64,000 nucleotides of DNA from Flavobacterium sp. CF136 (lineage in GTDB: Bacteria > Bacteroidota > Bacteroidia > Flavobacteriales > Flavobacteriaceae), in assembly GCF_000282055.1 (NCBI RefSeq), contig NZ_AKJZ01000021.1, positions 1 through 64,000 of the forward strand. The letters run 5' to 3'. Of the stretch, positions 36,196 to 45,032 are shown one piece after another (the first letter of the stretch is position 1; every line of letters starts with the position of its first letter). Under the pieces are notes generated by a model that had not been told where the DNA came from, ran no database searches, and saw nothing but the letters and a program-made list of their open reading frames with translations. Made by a program: the position numbers and the translations under genes.

Positions 36196-37437
36196 ATGGA
36201 TAATAAAGAACTTATACCAAACTTATTCAGAACCGAGTATCAAAAAATAGTTTCGGTTCTCTGTAACCTGTTTGGAATTCATCATATTGAAATTGCTGAA
36301 GATATTGTGAGCGATACTTTTCTGGCTGCATCAGAAACCTGGGCCATAAAAGGAATACCTGAAAACCCAACGGCATGGCTTTATACCGTAGCCAAAAATA
36401 AAACTAAAAACTATTTTAAAAGAAATAATGTTTTTGAAACAAAAATAGTTACCGAAATAAAATACAATACACCACTGAATACTCCTGAAACAGACATTGA
36501 CTTATCAGATCAAAATATTGCTGACAGTCAATTGGCAATGATTTTTACCGTTTGTGATCCTTGTAATTCTGACGAAGTCCAAATTGCACTGGCTCTTAAT
36601 TTATTATGTGGTTTTGGAATAAATGAAATCTCCGATGCTTTCCTTTCCAATAAGGAAGTCATTTATAAAAGAATCAATCGCGCCAAGGAAAAACTCAAAG
36701 AAAAAAATATTAAAATCCAAAATCCAGGCCCTTCTGAAGTAAAGAACAGAATGAATACGGTTTTGAAAACAATATACCTTCTTTATTCTGAAGGCTACTA
36801 CTCTATTTCGCAAAACACAACTTTACGCAAGGATCTTTGTGCCGAAGCGATGCGGCTTGCTTACTTATTAATTCAAAATGAAACTACAAATCTGCCGGAA
36901 ACCAATGCTTTGATGGCTTTAATGTGTTTTCATTCTTCCAGATTTGAAGCCAGGACATCTGAAAATGGTGAAATTATTTTATATCAGGATCAGGATCAAT
37001 CGCTTTGGAATCAGGAATTAATAGATAAGGGAACTTATTTTCTGAGTAAATCATCAACAGGAAATACGCTTTCAAAATACCATCTAGAAGCAGGAATTGC
37101 TTATTGGCACACGAAAAGAGAAGATACTGTTAAAAAGTGGGAACATATTCTCGAATTGTACAACAATCTGATCATTTTAGAATATTCCCCGATTGTGGCT
37201 CTGAACAGGACTTATGCTTTATCAAAAGTAAAAAGCAAAGAAGAAGCAATCACAGAAGCCGAAAAACTCAATTTAACCGACAATCATTTTTATTATTCCT
37301 TGCTCGGAAATTTATATACTGACTTTGATAACAAAAAAGCATTACAACAATTTGAAACCGCACTCGGCTTAGCCAAAACATTAGCCGATAAAAATATCAT
37401 CAGCAAAAACATAGAACAACTGAGCTCAAAAAACTAA
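36196..37437 (+). CDS. ECF-family RNA polymerase sigma factor with C-terminal TPR-like extension (ECF42 type)
   Basis: I start at ATG 36196 (MDNKELIPNLF), the normal beginning of the family. The in-frame ATG at 36157 would add 13 hydrophobic residues and sits over a possible -7 box (36166-36173, TATCTTTA). Sigma region 2 is at about 8-80 (AEDIVSDTFLAASETW, TAWLYTVAKNKTKNY) and region 4 at about 120-175 (EISDAFLSNKEVIYKRINRA). Residues about 190-413 form an all-helical TPR-like tail, the hallmark of ECF42, which lacks a classic anti-sigma factor. No anti-sigma gene is seen nearby. Probable targets are the YCII gene and its neighbours. Confidence 0.88.
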   Translation: MDNKELIPNLFRTEYQKIVSVLCNLFGIHHIEIAEDIVSDTFLAASETWAIKGIPENPTAWLYTVAKNKTKNYFKRNNVFETKIVTEIKYNTPLNTPETDIDLSDQNIADSQLAMIFTVCDPCNSDEVQIALALNLLCGFGINEISDAFLSNKEVIYKRINRAKEKLKEKNIKIQNPGPSEVKNRMNTVLKTIYLLYSEGYYSISQNTTLRKDLCAEAMRLAYLLIQNETTNLPETNALMALMCFHSSRFEARTSENGEIILYQDQDQSLWNQELIDKGTYFLSKSSTGNTLSKYHLEAGIAYWHTKREDTVKKWEHILELYNNLIILEYSPIVALNRTYALSKVKSKEEAITEAEKLNLTDNHFYYSLLGNLYTDFDNKKALQQFETALGLAKTLADKNIISKNIEQLSSKN

Positions 37438-37459
37438 TTTAAAGATAAAATCTCTTATA

Positions 37460-38332
37460 ATGAATAACCATAAATATTTCGAATCCAATTATAAAAAACT
37501 GGGTTTCCTCGTTCTCAATCAGGATTCTATTGATGAAATTAATGGTGATTATTACAAACCTTATATCAAAGTACTTTATTTGCCCGAAGATTATTCGATA
37601 ACAATCGATTTTAAACATTATAAAACCACAACTCCTTCCCTATTTTTTATCAACAGCAATCAATATCTGCAAATTGAGAAAGAAGGAAAAAAACAAGGTT
37701 ATTTCATGTATTATAATCGTGATTTTTATTGTGTACAAATTCACGACGCAGAAGTAGCCTGTGATGGATTGTTGTTTAATAATATTTTCGAAATGCCAAT
37801 GACGGCTTTACCTGATAAGGAAATTTTATTTGTGGAAGGAATTTACAATCAGATTCAGGAAGAATTTGACTCCCCCGATTCTTCGCAGGAAGAAATGATC
37901 CGAACCTATTTGAAGCAACTTATTATAAAAGCAACCCGAATCTGGAAAGTACAGCAATTAGGTATGCTGAATGATGAACCTACAAAAGAAATGGATTTTT
38001 TCAGGGACTTTAGCCGTTTGGTCGAAATTCATTTCAGAACCAAACATACAGTTGCAGATTATGCGGATATTCTTGGTGTGGCCCCAAAAACATTATCCAA
38101 TAAATTCAATCGTTTGGAATTAACCCAGCCTAATGATATTATTAAAGAACGAATTATTCTTGAAGCAAAAAGGCTTTTAGGACACTCTTCTTTAAGCGTA
38201 AAAGAAATTGCCTATCAACTCGGATATGAAGATCCGGCCTATTTTAACCGGCTTTTTACAAACAAAGTTGGCGACACTCCTTCAAATTTCAGAAAAAAAT
38301 ACCTTCAAGGGAAAAATGTACAATTAGAATAG
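37460..38332 (+). CDS. AraC-family transcriptional regulator
   Basis: This 290-residue protein has an N-terminal cupin-like sensing domain (about 20-150) and a C-terminal double HTH (about 185-285): TVADYADILGVAPKTLSNKF and the AraC signature VKEIAYQLGYEDPAYFNRLF. It starts 22 bp after the sigma gene and is probably in the same unit. OsmC and hydrolase genes downstream are likely targets; OsmC has its own -7 box. Confidence 0.92.
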   Translation: MNNHKYFESNYKKLGFLVLNQDSIDEINGDYYKPYIKVLYLPEDYSITIDFKHYKTTTPSLFFINSNQYLQIEKEGKKQGYFMYYNRDFYCVQIHDAEVACDGLLFNNIFEMPMTALPDKEILFVEGIYNQIQEEFDSPDSSQEEMIRTYLKQLIIKATRIWKVQQLGMLNDEPTKEMDFFRDFSRLVEIHFRTKHTVADYADILGVAPKTLSNKFNRLELTQPNDIIKERIILEAKRLLGHSSLSVKEIAYQLGYEDPAYFNRLFTNKVGDTPSNFRKKYLQGKNVQLE

Positions 38333-38366
38333 ACTTTTGTGTATTTTTAGAGCTTTACTACCACCA

Positions 38367-38374
38367 TATCTTTG
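38367..38374 (+). promoter_or_regulatory. Bacteroidota -7 promoter element before OsmC gene
   Basis: TATCTTTG matches TAnnTTTG perfectly and lies 35 bp upstream of the OsmC start. No good -33 element was found at standard spacing. Confidence 0.5.
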
Positions 38375-38408
38375 TACTATCAAATTATAACTGATAAAAA
38401 TTAAAGAT

Positions 38409-38822
38409 ATGAAACGTAAAGCACAAGCCGTTTGGAACGGTAACATTAAAAACGGAAACGGATCTCTAACTACAGACAGCACCGTATTAAACAAAACTCA
38501 ATATTCATTCAACAGCCGTTTCGCTGATGGTATTGGAACAAATCCCGAAGAATTGTTAGCAGCCGCTCATGCAGGTTGTTTCACCATGAAATTAAGTTTA
38601 GACCTAACTACTGCAGGTTTTGCCGTAGACACATTGGCTACAGAATCGACCATTACTCTAAACGACGGAAAGATTACTCAATCTTTATTAGTACTAAATG
38701 CAAAAGTTCCCGGAATCTCAGAAGAAGAGTTTTTGAAAATCGCTAAAGGCGCCGAAGAAACTTGTCCGGTTAGTCAGGCTTTTTCTTTTGAAATTGTACT
38801 TCAGGCAAATCTTATTTCTTAA
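38409..38822 (+). CDS. OsmC-family peroxiredoxin
   Basis: This 137-residue OsmC/Ohr protein has the two redox cysteines: Cys57 in AAHAGCFTM and Cys119 in EETCPVS. It reduces organic hydroperoxides in the cytoplasm. It is 18 bp upstream of a secreted hydrolase and probably cotranscribed with it. Confidence 0.92.
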   Translation: MKRKAQAVWNGNIKNGNGSLTTDSTVLNKTQYSFNSRFADGIGTNPEELLAAAHAGCFTMKLSLDLTTAGFAVDTLATESTITLNDGKITQSLLVLNAKVPGISEEEFLKIAKGAEETCPVSQAFSFEIVLQANLIS

Positions 38823-38840
38823 TTTAAAAAAACAATAATC

Positions 38841-39890
38841 ATGAAAATTATAAAATCAATACAGCAAAGTTTATTTATAATTGCATTTCTAACACTAAAC
38901 ACAATCGTTAAGGCGCAAGAAAGACAATACAAAGGAGAAAATGACCCACAGGTTTTTACAGAAGTCCGCAGCTTTTTGAAAGCATTAAATTCCGGTGACG
39001 GCAAACCTCTTGAACAATTAAGTGTAGCTGATGCACGTGGTGTATTGGTTGGTGCTCAAAAATCTGTAGAAGTAAATTATTCAGGTATTGAAGAATCTGA
39101 AAAAGTAATTTCACAAAACGGATATAAAGTAAAAATTCATATCACAAAACCAAAAGGAGCCAAAGCAAATGCTCCGGTATTTATCTTCATTCACGGAGGC
39201 GGATGGGTTCTTGGAGATTATCCGACCCATAGAAGATTAGTGAGAGACTTGGTTGTAGAAAGTGGTGCCGTAGCAGTCTTCCCTGACTATACGCCTTCTC
39301 CTGAAGCGCAATACCCGGTAGCAATTAATGAAATTTATGCAGCAACTCAATGGGTCGCCCAAAATGGAAAAGAAATTGGTGTTGACGGTAAAAACCTTGC
39401 TGTAGTAGGAAACAGCGTTGGCGGAAATATGACTGCGGCTATTACCTTAATGGCGAAAGATAAAAAAGGCCCTCAAATAAAATTACAGGTTTTATTATGG
39501 CCGGTAACTGACGCTAATTTTGAAACAGAATCTTATAATTCTTATGCAAACGGAAGATTCTTAACTAAAAATATGATGAAATGGTTTTGGGACAGTTATC
39601 TTCCTGACACTAACAAAAGAAAAGAAATATATGCTTCTCCATTACAGGCAAGCTTAGATCAGCTTAAAGATTTACCTCCTGCTCTGGTACAAACTGCCGA
39701 AAATGATGTTTTGAGAGATGAAGGTGAAGCTTATGCAAGAAAATTAAACGAAGCCGGAGTTCCGGTGACCCTGACAAGGTACAATGGATTAATTCACGAT
39801 TACGGACTTTTAAATCCGATTGCAAATGTCCCTGCTGTACAAACTGCTGTTGAACAGGCTGCCGTAGTAATTAAAGCTACACTGAAATAA
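38841..39890 (+). CDS. Secreted alpha/beta hydrolase of the hormone-sensitive-lipase type
   Basis: This 349-residue protein has a signal peptide (1-25, ending IVKAQ). The esterase family IV (HSL) oxyanion motif HGGG is at 118-121. The nucleophile elbow is GNSVGG with Ser192. The Asp lies in AENDVLRDEGE (about 283-290) and the His in GLIHDYGLL (about 320). It probably hydrolyses short-chain esters in the periplasm. A terminator follows at 39932. Confidence 0.9.
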   Translation: MKIIKSIQQSLFIIAFLTLNTIVKAQERQYKGENDPQVFTEVRSFLKALNSGDGKPLEQLSVADARGVLVGAQKSVEVNYSGIEESEKVISQNGYKVKIHITKPKGAKANAPVFIFIHGGGWVLGDYPTHRRLVRDLVVESGAVAVFPDYTPSPEAQYPVAINEIYAATQWVAQNGKEIGVDGKNLAVVGNSVGGNMTAAITLMAKDKKGPQIKLQVLLWPVTDANFETESYNSYANGRFLTKNMMKWFWDSYLPDTNKRKEIYASPLQASLDQLKDLPPALVQTAENDVLRDEGEAYARKLNEAGVPVTLTRYNGLIHDYGLLNPIANVPAVQTAVEQAAVVIKATLK

Positions 39891-39931
39891 GAATTTCAAA
39901 AATATTCAATAACCAAGGATAATAAAAACAT

Positions 39932-39960
39932 AAAAAGACATACGTTCTGTATGTCTTTTT
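39932..39960. terminator. Bidirectional terminator
   Basis: A 12-bp stem aaaaagacatac/gtatgtcttttt (39932-39943, 39949-39960) has a 5-nt loop. It serves the hydrolase gene and, from the other strand, the CBS-domain synthase ending at 40000. Confidence 0.9.
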
Positions 39961-39999
39961 ATGTTTTTACGAATAAGCTATTTTAAATAATAAACTTAA

Positions 40000-41361
40000 T
40001 TATTTAATGGCTCCAATAATATCATATTTAGTAATGATATGATGGTGACCATTTTCTAAATCAACTAAAACAGCATCATTTTCTTTGGTAAAAAGTTTAG
40101 AAACTTCTTCGATTGGAGTTCCTGGCTTAACAATCGGGAATGGTTTCCCCATTACTTCCTTAATAGGTTTTTCAGCTACATTTTTATCGGCTACATAACT
40201 TCTGAACAAATCGGTTTCATCAACAGAGCCAACAAAACCCGTAATATCAACTACCGGAATTTGAGATATTTTATATTTACGCATACGTTCAATAGCGTGC
40301 GAAACCAGTTCTTCGGTACGAACCACAATCAGTTCTTTATCAATATGGTCTTTAATAACATCTTCTGCCTTTGTAATATTTTCATCCAGAAAACCACGCT
40401 CACGCATCCAGTCATCATTAAACATTTTACCTACATAACGGCTTCCTGAATCGTGAAATAAAACAACAACAACATCTTCAGGTTTAAAATGTTCTTTTAA
40501 CTGCAATAATCCCTTAATACAAGCTCCTGCTGAATTCCCGACAAAAATCGCTTCTTCCAAAGCAATTTTTCTTGTGTAAACCGCCGCGTCTTTGTCTGTT
40601 ACTTTTGTAAATCCGTCAATTAACGAAAAGTCAACATTTTTAGGTAAAATATCTTCTCCAATTCCTTCGGTGATGTAAGAGTAAATTTCGTTTTCGTCAA
40701 AAATCCCCGTTTCATGGTATTTTTTAAAAACAGAGCCATAAGTATCAATTCCCCAAATTTTAATATTTGGATTTTTTTCTTTTAAATATTTTCCAACACC
40801 CGAAATAGTTCCACCCGTTCCTACCCCAACTACAAAATGTGTAATTTTACCATCTGTTTGTTTCCAGATTTCCGGACCTGTTTGCTCATAATGTGCCTGA
40901 GTATTCGATAAATTATCATACTGGTTTACATACCATGAATTAGGTGTTTCTTCGGCCAGACGCTTTGAGACCGAATAATACGAACGAGGATCTGTTGGTT
41001 CAACATTTGTAGGACAAACAACTACTTTGGCACCAACAGCACGCAAAATATCCATTTTTTCTTTGGATTGTTTGTCTGATATCACACAAATCAATTTGTA
41101 TCCTTTTATAATTGCCACAAGTGCCAGTCCCATTCCGGTATTTCCGGAAGTTCCTTCTATTATAGTTCCGCCGGGTTTTAAACGTCCGTCAGCTTCAGCA
41201 TCTTCAACCATTTTCACAGCCATTCTGTCTTTAACAGAATTTCCGGGATTAAAAGTTTCGACTTTTGCCAATACCAAAGCATCAATTTCAGCAACAACTT
41301 TGTTGAGTTTTACTAATGGTGTATTTCCAATAGTTTCTAAAATATTATTTGAAAAGTCCAT
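40000..41361 (-). CDS. PLP-dependent cystathionine beta-synthase / cysteine synthase with tandem CBS domains
   Basis: This 453-residue enzyme has a fold-type II PLP domain (about 1-320): PLP lysine Lys44 in NPGNSVKDR, substrate loop TSGNTG at 71-76 and phosphate-binding GVGTGGT near 178. Tandem CBS domains follow (about 335-453), as in cystathionine beta-synthase. It makes cystathionine from serine (or O-acetylserine) and homocysteine, or cysteine from O-acetylserine and sulfide; sequence alone does not decide. It lacks the N-terminal heme domain of animal CBS. It starts 46 bp after the porin gene and may be cotranscribed. Confidence 0.92.
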   Translation of the reverse strand: MDFSNNILETIGNTPLVKLNKVVAEIDALVLAKVETFNPGNSVKDRMAVKMVEDAEADGRLKPGGTIIEGTSGNTGMGLALVAIIKGYKLICVISDKQSKEKMDILRAVGAKVVVCPTNVEPTDPRSYYSVSKRLAEETPNSWYVNQYDNLSNTQAHYEQTGPEIWKQTDGKITHFVVGVGTGGTISGVGKYLKEKNPNIKIWGIDTYGSVFKKYHETGIFDENEIYSYITEGIGEDILPKNVDFSLIDGFTKVTDKDAAVYTRKIALEEAIFVGNSAGACIKGLLQLKEHFKPEDVVVVLFHDSGSRYVGKMFNDDWMRERGFLDENITKAEDVIKDHIDKELIVVRTEELVSHAIERMRKYKISQIPVVDITGFVGSVDETDLFRSYVADKNVAEKPIKEVMGKPFPIVKPGTPIEEVSKLFTKENDAVLVDLENGHHHIITKYDIIGAIK

Positions 41362-41407
41362 TTTTTTGAATTTAATTTTTTTTGCTTAAGATAAAACAGC
41401 TTTCTTT

Positions 41408-43375
41408 CTATTGAAAGAAATTCCAAACTAAACCAAATCGGATAGTGAAATCACGATATGGATTACCCGGCGCTGAATAAAGTTTGTTTTCTGAAAAAGC
41501 AGCATTAAAATGTTCTGCTTTTAAATAAATTCGGGTCTGGCGAATCCTTCCATTAAGAAAAAAATCAAAAGTTGGATAACCTCCAATTTTTTTCGTATCC
41601 TGAACGAAAAATTCTCCAACTACCGGATTGTAATCATTTCCGTAATATTTTGTAAAATAATTAAAAATGATTCCTGTCTGAATATAAAGTGCTTTTTTAA
41701 AGAAATAGGTAGAATAATAAAACGTATTTCGGGTTACAAAATCCGGTACATTTAAGATTAAATCTGATTGTGTTACTTTTTGATACAAGAAAGTATTATC
41801 TAAACCAAAATCTCCAAATTTAAACTCTCTATTTGCCTTTACGGATAAATAATTAATGGTATTGCCGTATTGTTCCGGATTTATAATCTGAGTCTGATTC
41901 GCCTTTTGATCAGCAGTAGCAACATCCTTAAAATACAAATGATCATTTAAAACGGAATATTGTACTTCAGCATTTAACCAGGGAGTAAAAACATTGGCGT
42001 TAATTGAATTAATTTTTTCGTTTTTAAAATCATTGGACCAATTGTATTCTATATAACTGCTTTGGTATAAATTATAGTTGTTATTGGGCAATTTGTTGAT
42101 ATTTCTGTAACGAAAATCAAATTGTATTTTATCATTCAGATGATACCTCAACTTAGCATCTAAATCGGAAAGTGATTGTTTTGTAATAGATCTTGAATAC
42201 ATGAATCGTCCATTCCATTTGTTTTTCTGATATTCATACTGACCTCCAAAACTATTAATTTGCCGAAACAGATTATCAGGAATAATATCTCCGTCATCCT
42301 GAAAAATAATACGGTTGTATTTGTAATTTGACCTGTAATCATCAATAAAGAAATTAAATTTTCCAAGCAGCGAATTTTCATAAGCCAATCCTACTTTATT
42401 GTATAATTTTTCGAAACGGGTCTGATCTTTCATATTACTGGAAACATAAGATTCCCCAAATCTTTCAACAGAAGTACTGCCAACTGTTGACAAAACCGTA
42501 GGCTGCTTATATTCGAAAAACTTGTTCTCATAGTTAAACTGATGCGTAACATATAAATTGTTATTTCCCTGTTTAGGATTTATTCTGAAAGCATGATCAA
42601 AAAAAAGCCTTTTCCCTTTTAAGAAAGATTCGGCATCTGTGAGATAAACTTCCAATCTTTGGCGATTATCAAAATTTGCATCTCCACCTTCAAAATCTTC
42701 CGCTGTTGTAATTCCCCCATTTTCTTCGTTCAAAATATCCTGATAGGTATAATGGAGATATAAAACATAGCGCTTATCAGTTGTAAAATAACTGGCTCCA
42801 ATTTTAAAATTCCCAATACTTGTCATCTGATTAATATACTTCCCTTCTGAACGCAATCCCCTGTAACCTGCAAAAAAGTTAAGGTTTTTTGATGTATTCA
42901 AAGTAATAAACGAATCAACGTTCTGCCCTTTACCAATGGATGTATTAAAAAACAATTCAGTCAAAGGTGTTGCCACAGAGTAATAATGAATTTCATTGGC
43001 TTCTAAAAAATTAAAATGTTTCCCTTTAAAACCGATGTCCGGATATGGCGAAAAATCTGTCAGGCTATATTGTAAAGTATTGTAAGTTTGTCCGATATTA
43101 GAAAAAGGTAAAAGTCCAAAATTATCCCTTCGGAGATAATTTTGCTTATAAGCACTTTTTAAGGTTAACGAAGTATCAACAATAGTAGTGTCATGTTCTA
43201 GTGTAATAATTTGATATTGCTCAATCTTGGCAATCAGGCTTTTTTTCTTTTTTACAGTATCCGTAATACTTGAATATTTCGAATTCATATCTAAATTATT
43301 TTTAGGAACAGTTTTTTCCTGAGAGAATAAGAAGGCTGGTACAACTAATAGATATAGAAAAAAAAATATTCTCAT
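41408..43375 (-). CDS. Putative outer-membrane porin (Porin_10-like)
   Basis: This 655-residue protein has a signal peptide (1-18, ending FLFSQ), a charged linker, and a long beta-barrel of alternating aromatic/polar strands ending VWNFFQ. The length and NFGLLPFSNIGQTYNTLQYS opening fit the Bacteroidota putative porin family. Substrate unknown. A TACCTTTG -7 box (complement of 43422-43429) lies 47 bp upstream. Confidence 0.82.
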   Translation of the reverse strand: MRIFFFLYLLVVPAFLFSQEKTVPKNNLDMNSKYSSITDTVKKKKSLIAKIEQYQIITLEHDTTIVDTSLTLKSAYKQNYLRRDNFGLLPFSNIGQTYNTLQYSLTDFSPYPDIGFKGKHFNFLEANEIHYYSVATPLTELFFNTSIGKGQNVDSFITLNTSKNLNFFAGYRGLRSEGKYINQMTSIGNFKIGASYFTTDKRYVLYLHYTYQDILNEENGGITTAEDFEGGDANFDNRQRLEVYLTDAESFLKGKRLFFDHAFRINPKQGNNNLYVTHQFNYENKFFEYKQPTVLSTVGSTSVERFGESYVSSNMKDQTRFEKLYNKVGLAYENSLLGKFNFFIDDYRSNYKYNRIIFQDDGDIIPDNLFRQINSFGGQYEYQKNKWNGRFMYSRSITKQSLSDLDAKLRYHLNDKIQFDFRYRNINKLPNNNYNLYQSSYIEYNWSNDFKNEKINSINANVFTPWLNAEVQYSVLNDHLYFKDVATADQKANQTQIINPEQYGNTINYLSVKANREFKFGDFGLDNTFLYQKVTQSDLILNVPDFVTRNTFYYSTYFFKKALYIQTGIIFNYFTKYYGNDYNPVVGEFFVQDTKKIGGYPTFDFFLNGRIRQTRIYLKAEHFNAAFSENKLYSAPGNPYRDFTIRFGLVWNFFQ

Positions 43376-43421
43376 TTGATAGCTTTATATATGTATACTA
43401 ATTTCAATAAAATTGGTCAGG

Positions 43422-43429
43422 CAAAGGTA
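43422..43429 (-). promoter_or_regulatory. -7 promoter element before porin gene
   Basis: The minus strand reads TACCTTTG, a match to TAnnTTTG, 47 bp upstream of the porin start. Confidence 0.45.
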
Positions 43430-43493
43430 AATTATAAATATGTATAAATAAAAAAACACATCAATTAGTATTTATAAAATTTTAAAACCAGTA

Positions 43494-43522
43494 TAAAAAA
43501 AACTGCCCAAAATTGGGCAGTT
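43494..43522 (-). terminator. Terminator of the second SusCD unit
   Basis: A 9-bp stem aactgccca/tgggcagtt (43501-43509, 43514-43522) with an AAAT loop is followed by T6 on the minus strand; 24 bp beyond the SusD stop. Confidence 0.9.
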
Positions 43523-43545
43523 TCTATACATTTTATTAAAAATGA

Positions 43546-45021
43546 TTATAATTCATTTTGTACAATTAATGGATTAGCATTGATTTCTGCTCTAGGAATC
43601 AACCATTGCCATCTTTTATCTGTTACAGGTACATTAATAACTCCATTTACAATTGCTGAATCATGATTAGCTCCGGATCTGTCTAAAGGAGAATTTGTTC
43701 TCTTTAAATCATAAAATCTAAACCCTTCACCCCATAATTCAATTCTTCTTTGAAATAAAATTTCATCAACCAAAGCTTGTCCTGTGTTTGCAGACAAAAC
43801 ATAAGCCGGATTTCTACTGCTAACCAATGTAAAAAGAACTGTTTTTGCGTCTGCCAATCCTAATCTTGCTTTTGCTTCTGCTTCGATAAGATACATTTCA
43901 GCAACACGCATATAAGGAACATCACATCTACTGTCACCAGTACTTATTGATAAGAATTTCTGACTTGTGTAAGGAAATTTAGCATATGTTGTAGGAAGAG
44001 CCAATGCTGTATGAGCACCCGTTTTATCAAATAATTTTGAACGGACATCTGTTGTTGGAATTAAATTATAAAGTTTACTATTAATCGCCTTTGGACAAGA
44101 ACGGATAACTGTCGAGTTATAATTTCTGGACATATAAGCTCCAAAATTACCAAAATAATCTGTTTGAACTTCATTAATATGGCTTCCCCACATCCATTCT
44201 CTATTTGTAAAGTCATTAAAACCTTTTACATATTCATCTACAGACATTAAAGCGATACCAGTTTTAGCCTTAGCAGCATAATCTGCAGCAATAGCCCAGT
44301 TTCCTTGCGTCAATGCAACTCTGGCTTTTAATCCCTGAGCAACTTTTAAATTCAAATGTGAATTATTTGGTTTTGTGTAACCAACTAATAAAACATTCGC
44401 TTCATCCAGGTCTTTGTTAATTTGAGTATAAACTTCTTCTACAGTTGAACGAGGATAACTTTCATTATCAACAGTTAAAATAACCGGAACACCAAGTTGA
44501 GAATTTACAACTCCGTTTTCATATCTTTTTCCAAACAACTGAACCAATTGGTAGTGAGAAAAAGCTCTGTAAAGCAATGCTTGCCCTTTTACAATTTTTT
44601 TATCAGCATCCGTACCAACAGCTGCATCAACGGCATTGATAATAGTATTTGCATTCCTGATTATTCTATAATAAGTTCTGTATGGAAATCTTACATCTGT
44701 AGAGTTTTCATTTGCCGCACCAGTCCAGTTGTAGCTTGCTAGAAACCAGCCATTTGTTACAGGAAAAACTATATCATCCCCGGCAATATCTACCTGCTGC
44801 ATTAAACTCCCTAATCCATTCATATTTTGAGTATCATCATACCTGATATACAATGATCTGTGAATACCATTTAACAACGTCATTAAATTGTCTGTTGTTG
44901 CCGTAGCACCATCATAATCAACAAATTCAGTTGGTTTTTGATCTAAAAAATCATCTGAACAAGAAGTAAGCAATAACAATGATATTGCAAAGAATACCTG
45001 TTTTATATAATTTGATTTCAT
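43546..45021 (-). CDS. SusD/RagB-family outer membrane lipoprotein (second pair)
   Basis: This 491-residue lipoprotein has lipobox LTSC with Cys21 and SDDFLDQKPTEF, typical of SusD. The RagB/SusD C-terminal half includes ELWGEGFRFYDLKR. It starts 12 bp after its SusC partner. No glycosidase, peptidase or regulator adjoins the pair, so the ligand (glycan or peptide) is open. Confidence 0.95.
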   Translation of the reverse strand: MKSNYIKQVFFAISLLLLTSCSDDFLDQKPTEFVDYDGATATTDNLMTLLNGIHRSLYIRYDDTQNMNGLGSLMQQVDIAGDDIVFPVTNGWFLASYNWTGAANENSTDVRFPYRTYYRIIRNANTIINAVDAAVGTDADKKIVKGQALLYRAFSHYQLVQLFGKRYENGVVNSQLGVPVILTVDNESYPRSTVEEVYTQINKDLDEANVLLVGYTKPNNSHLNLKVAQGLKARVALTQGNWAIAADYAAKAKTGIALMSVDEYVKGFNDFTNREWMWGSHINEVQTDYFGNFGAYMSRNYNSTVIRSCPKAINSKLYNLIPTTDVRSKLFDKTGAHTALALPTTYAKFPYTSQKFLSISTGDSRCDVPYMRVAEMYLIEAEAKARLGLADAKTVLFTLVSSRNPAYVLSANTGQALVDEILFQRRIELWGEGFRFYDLKRTNSPLDRSGANHDSAIVNGVINVPVTDKRWQWLIPRAEINANPLIVQNEL

Positions 45022-45032
45022 AATATTAAATT

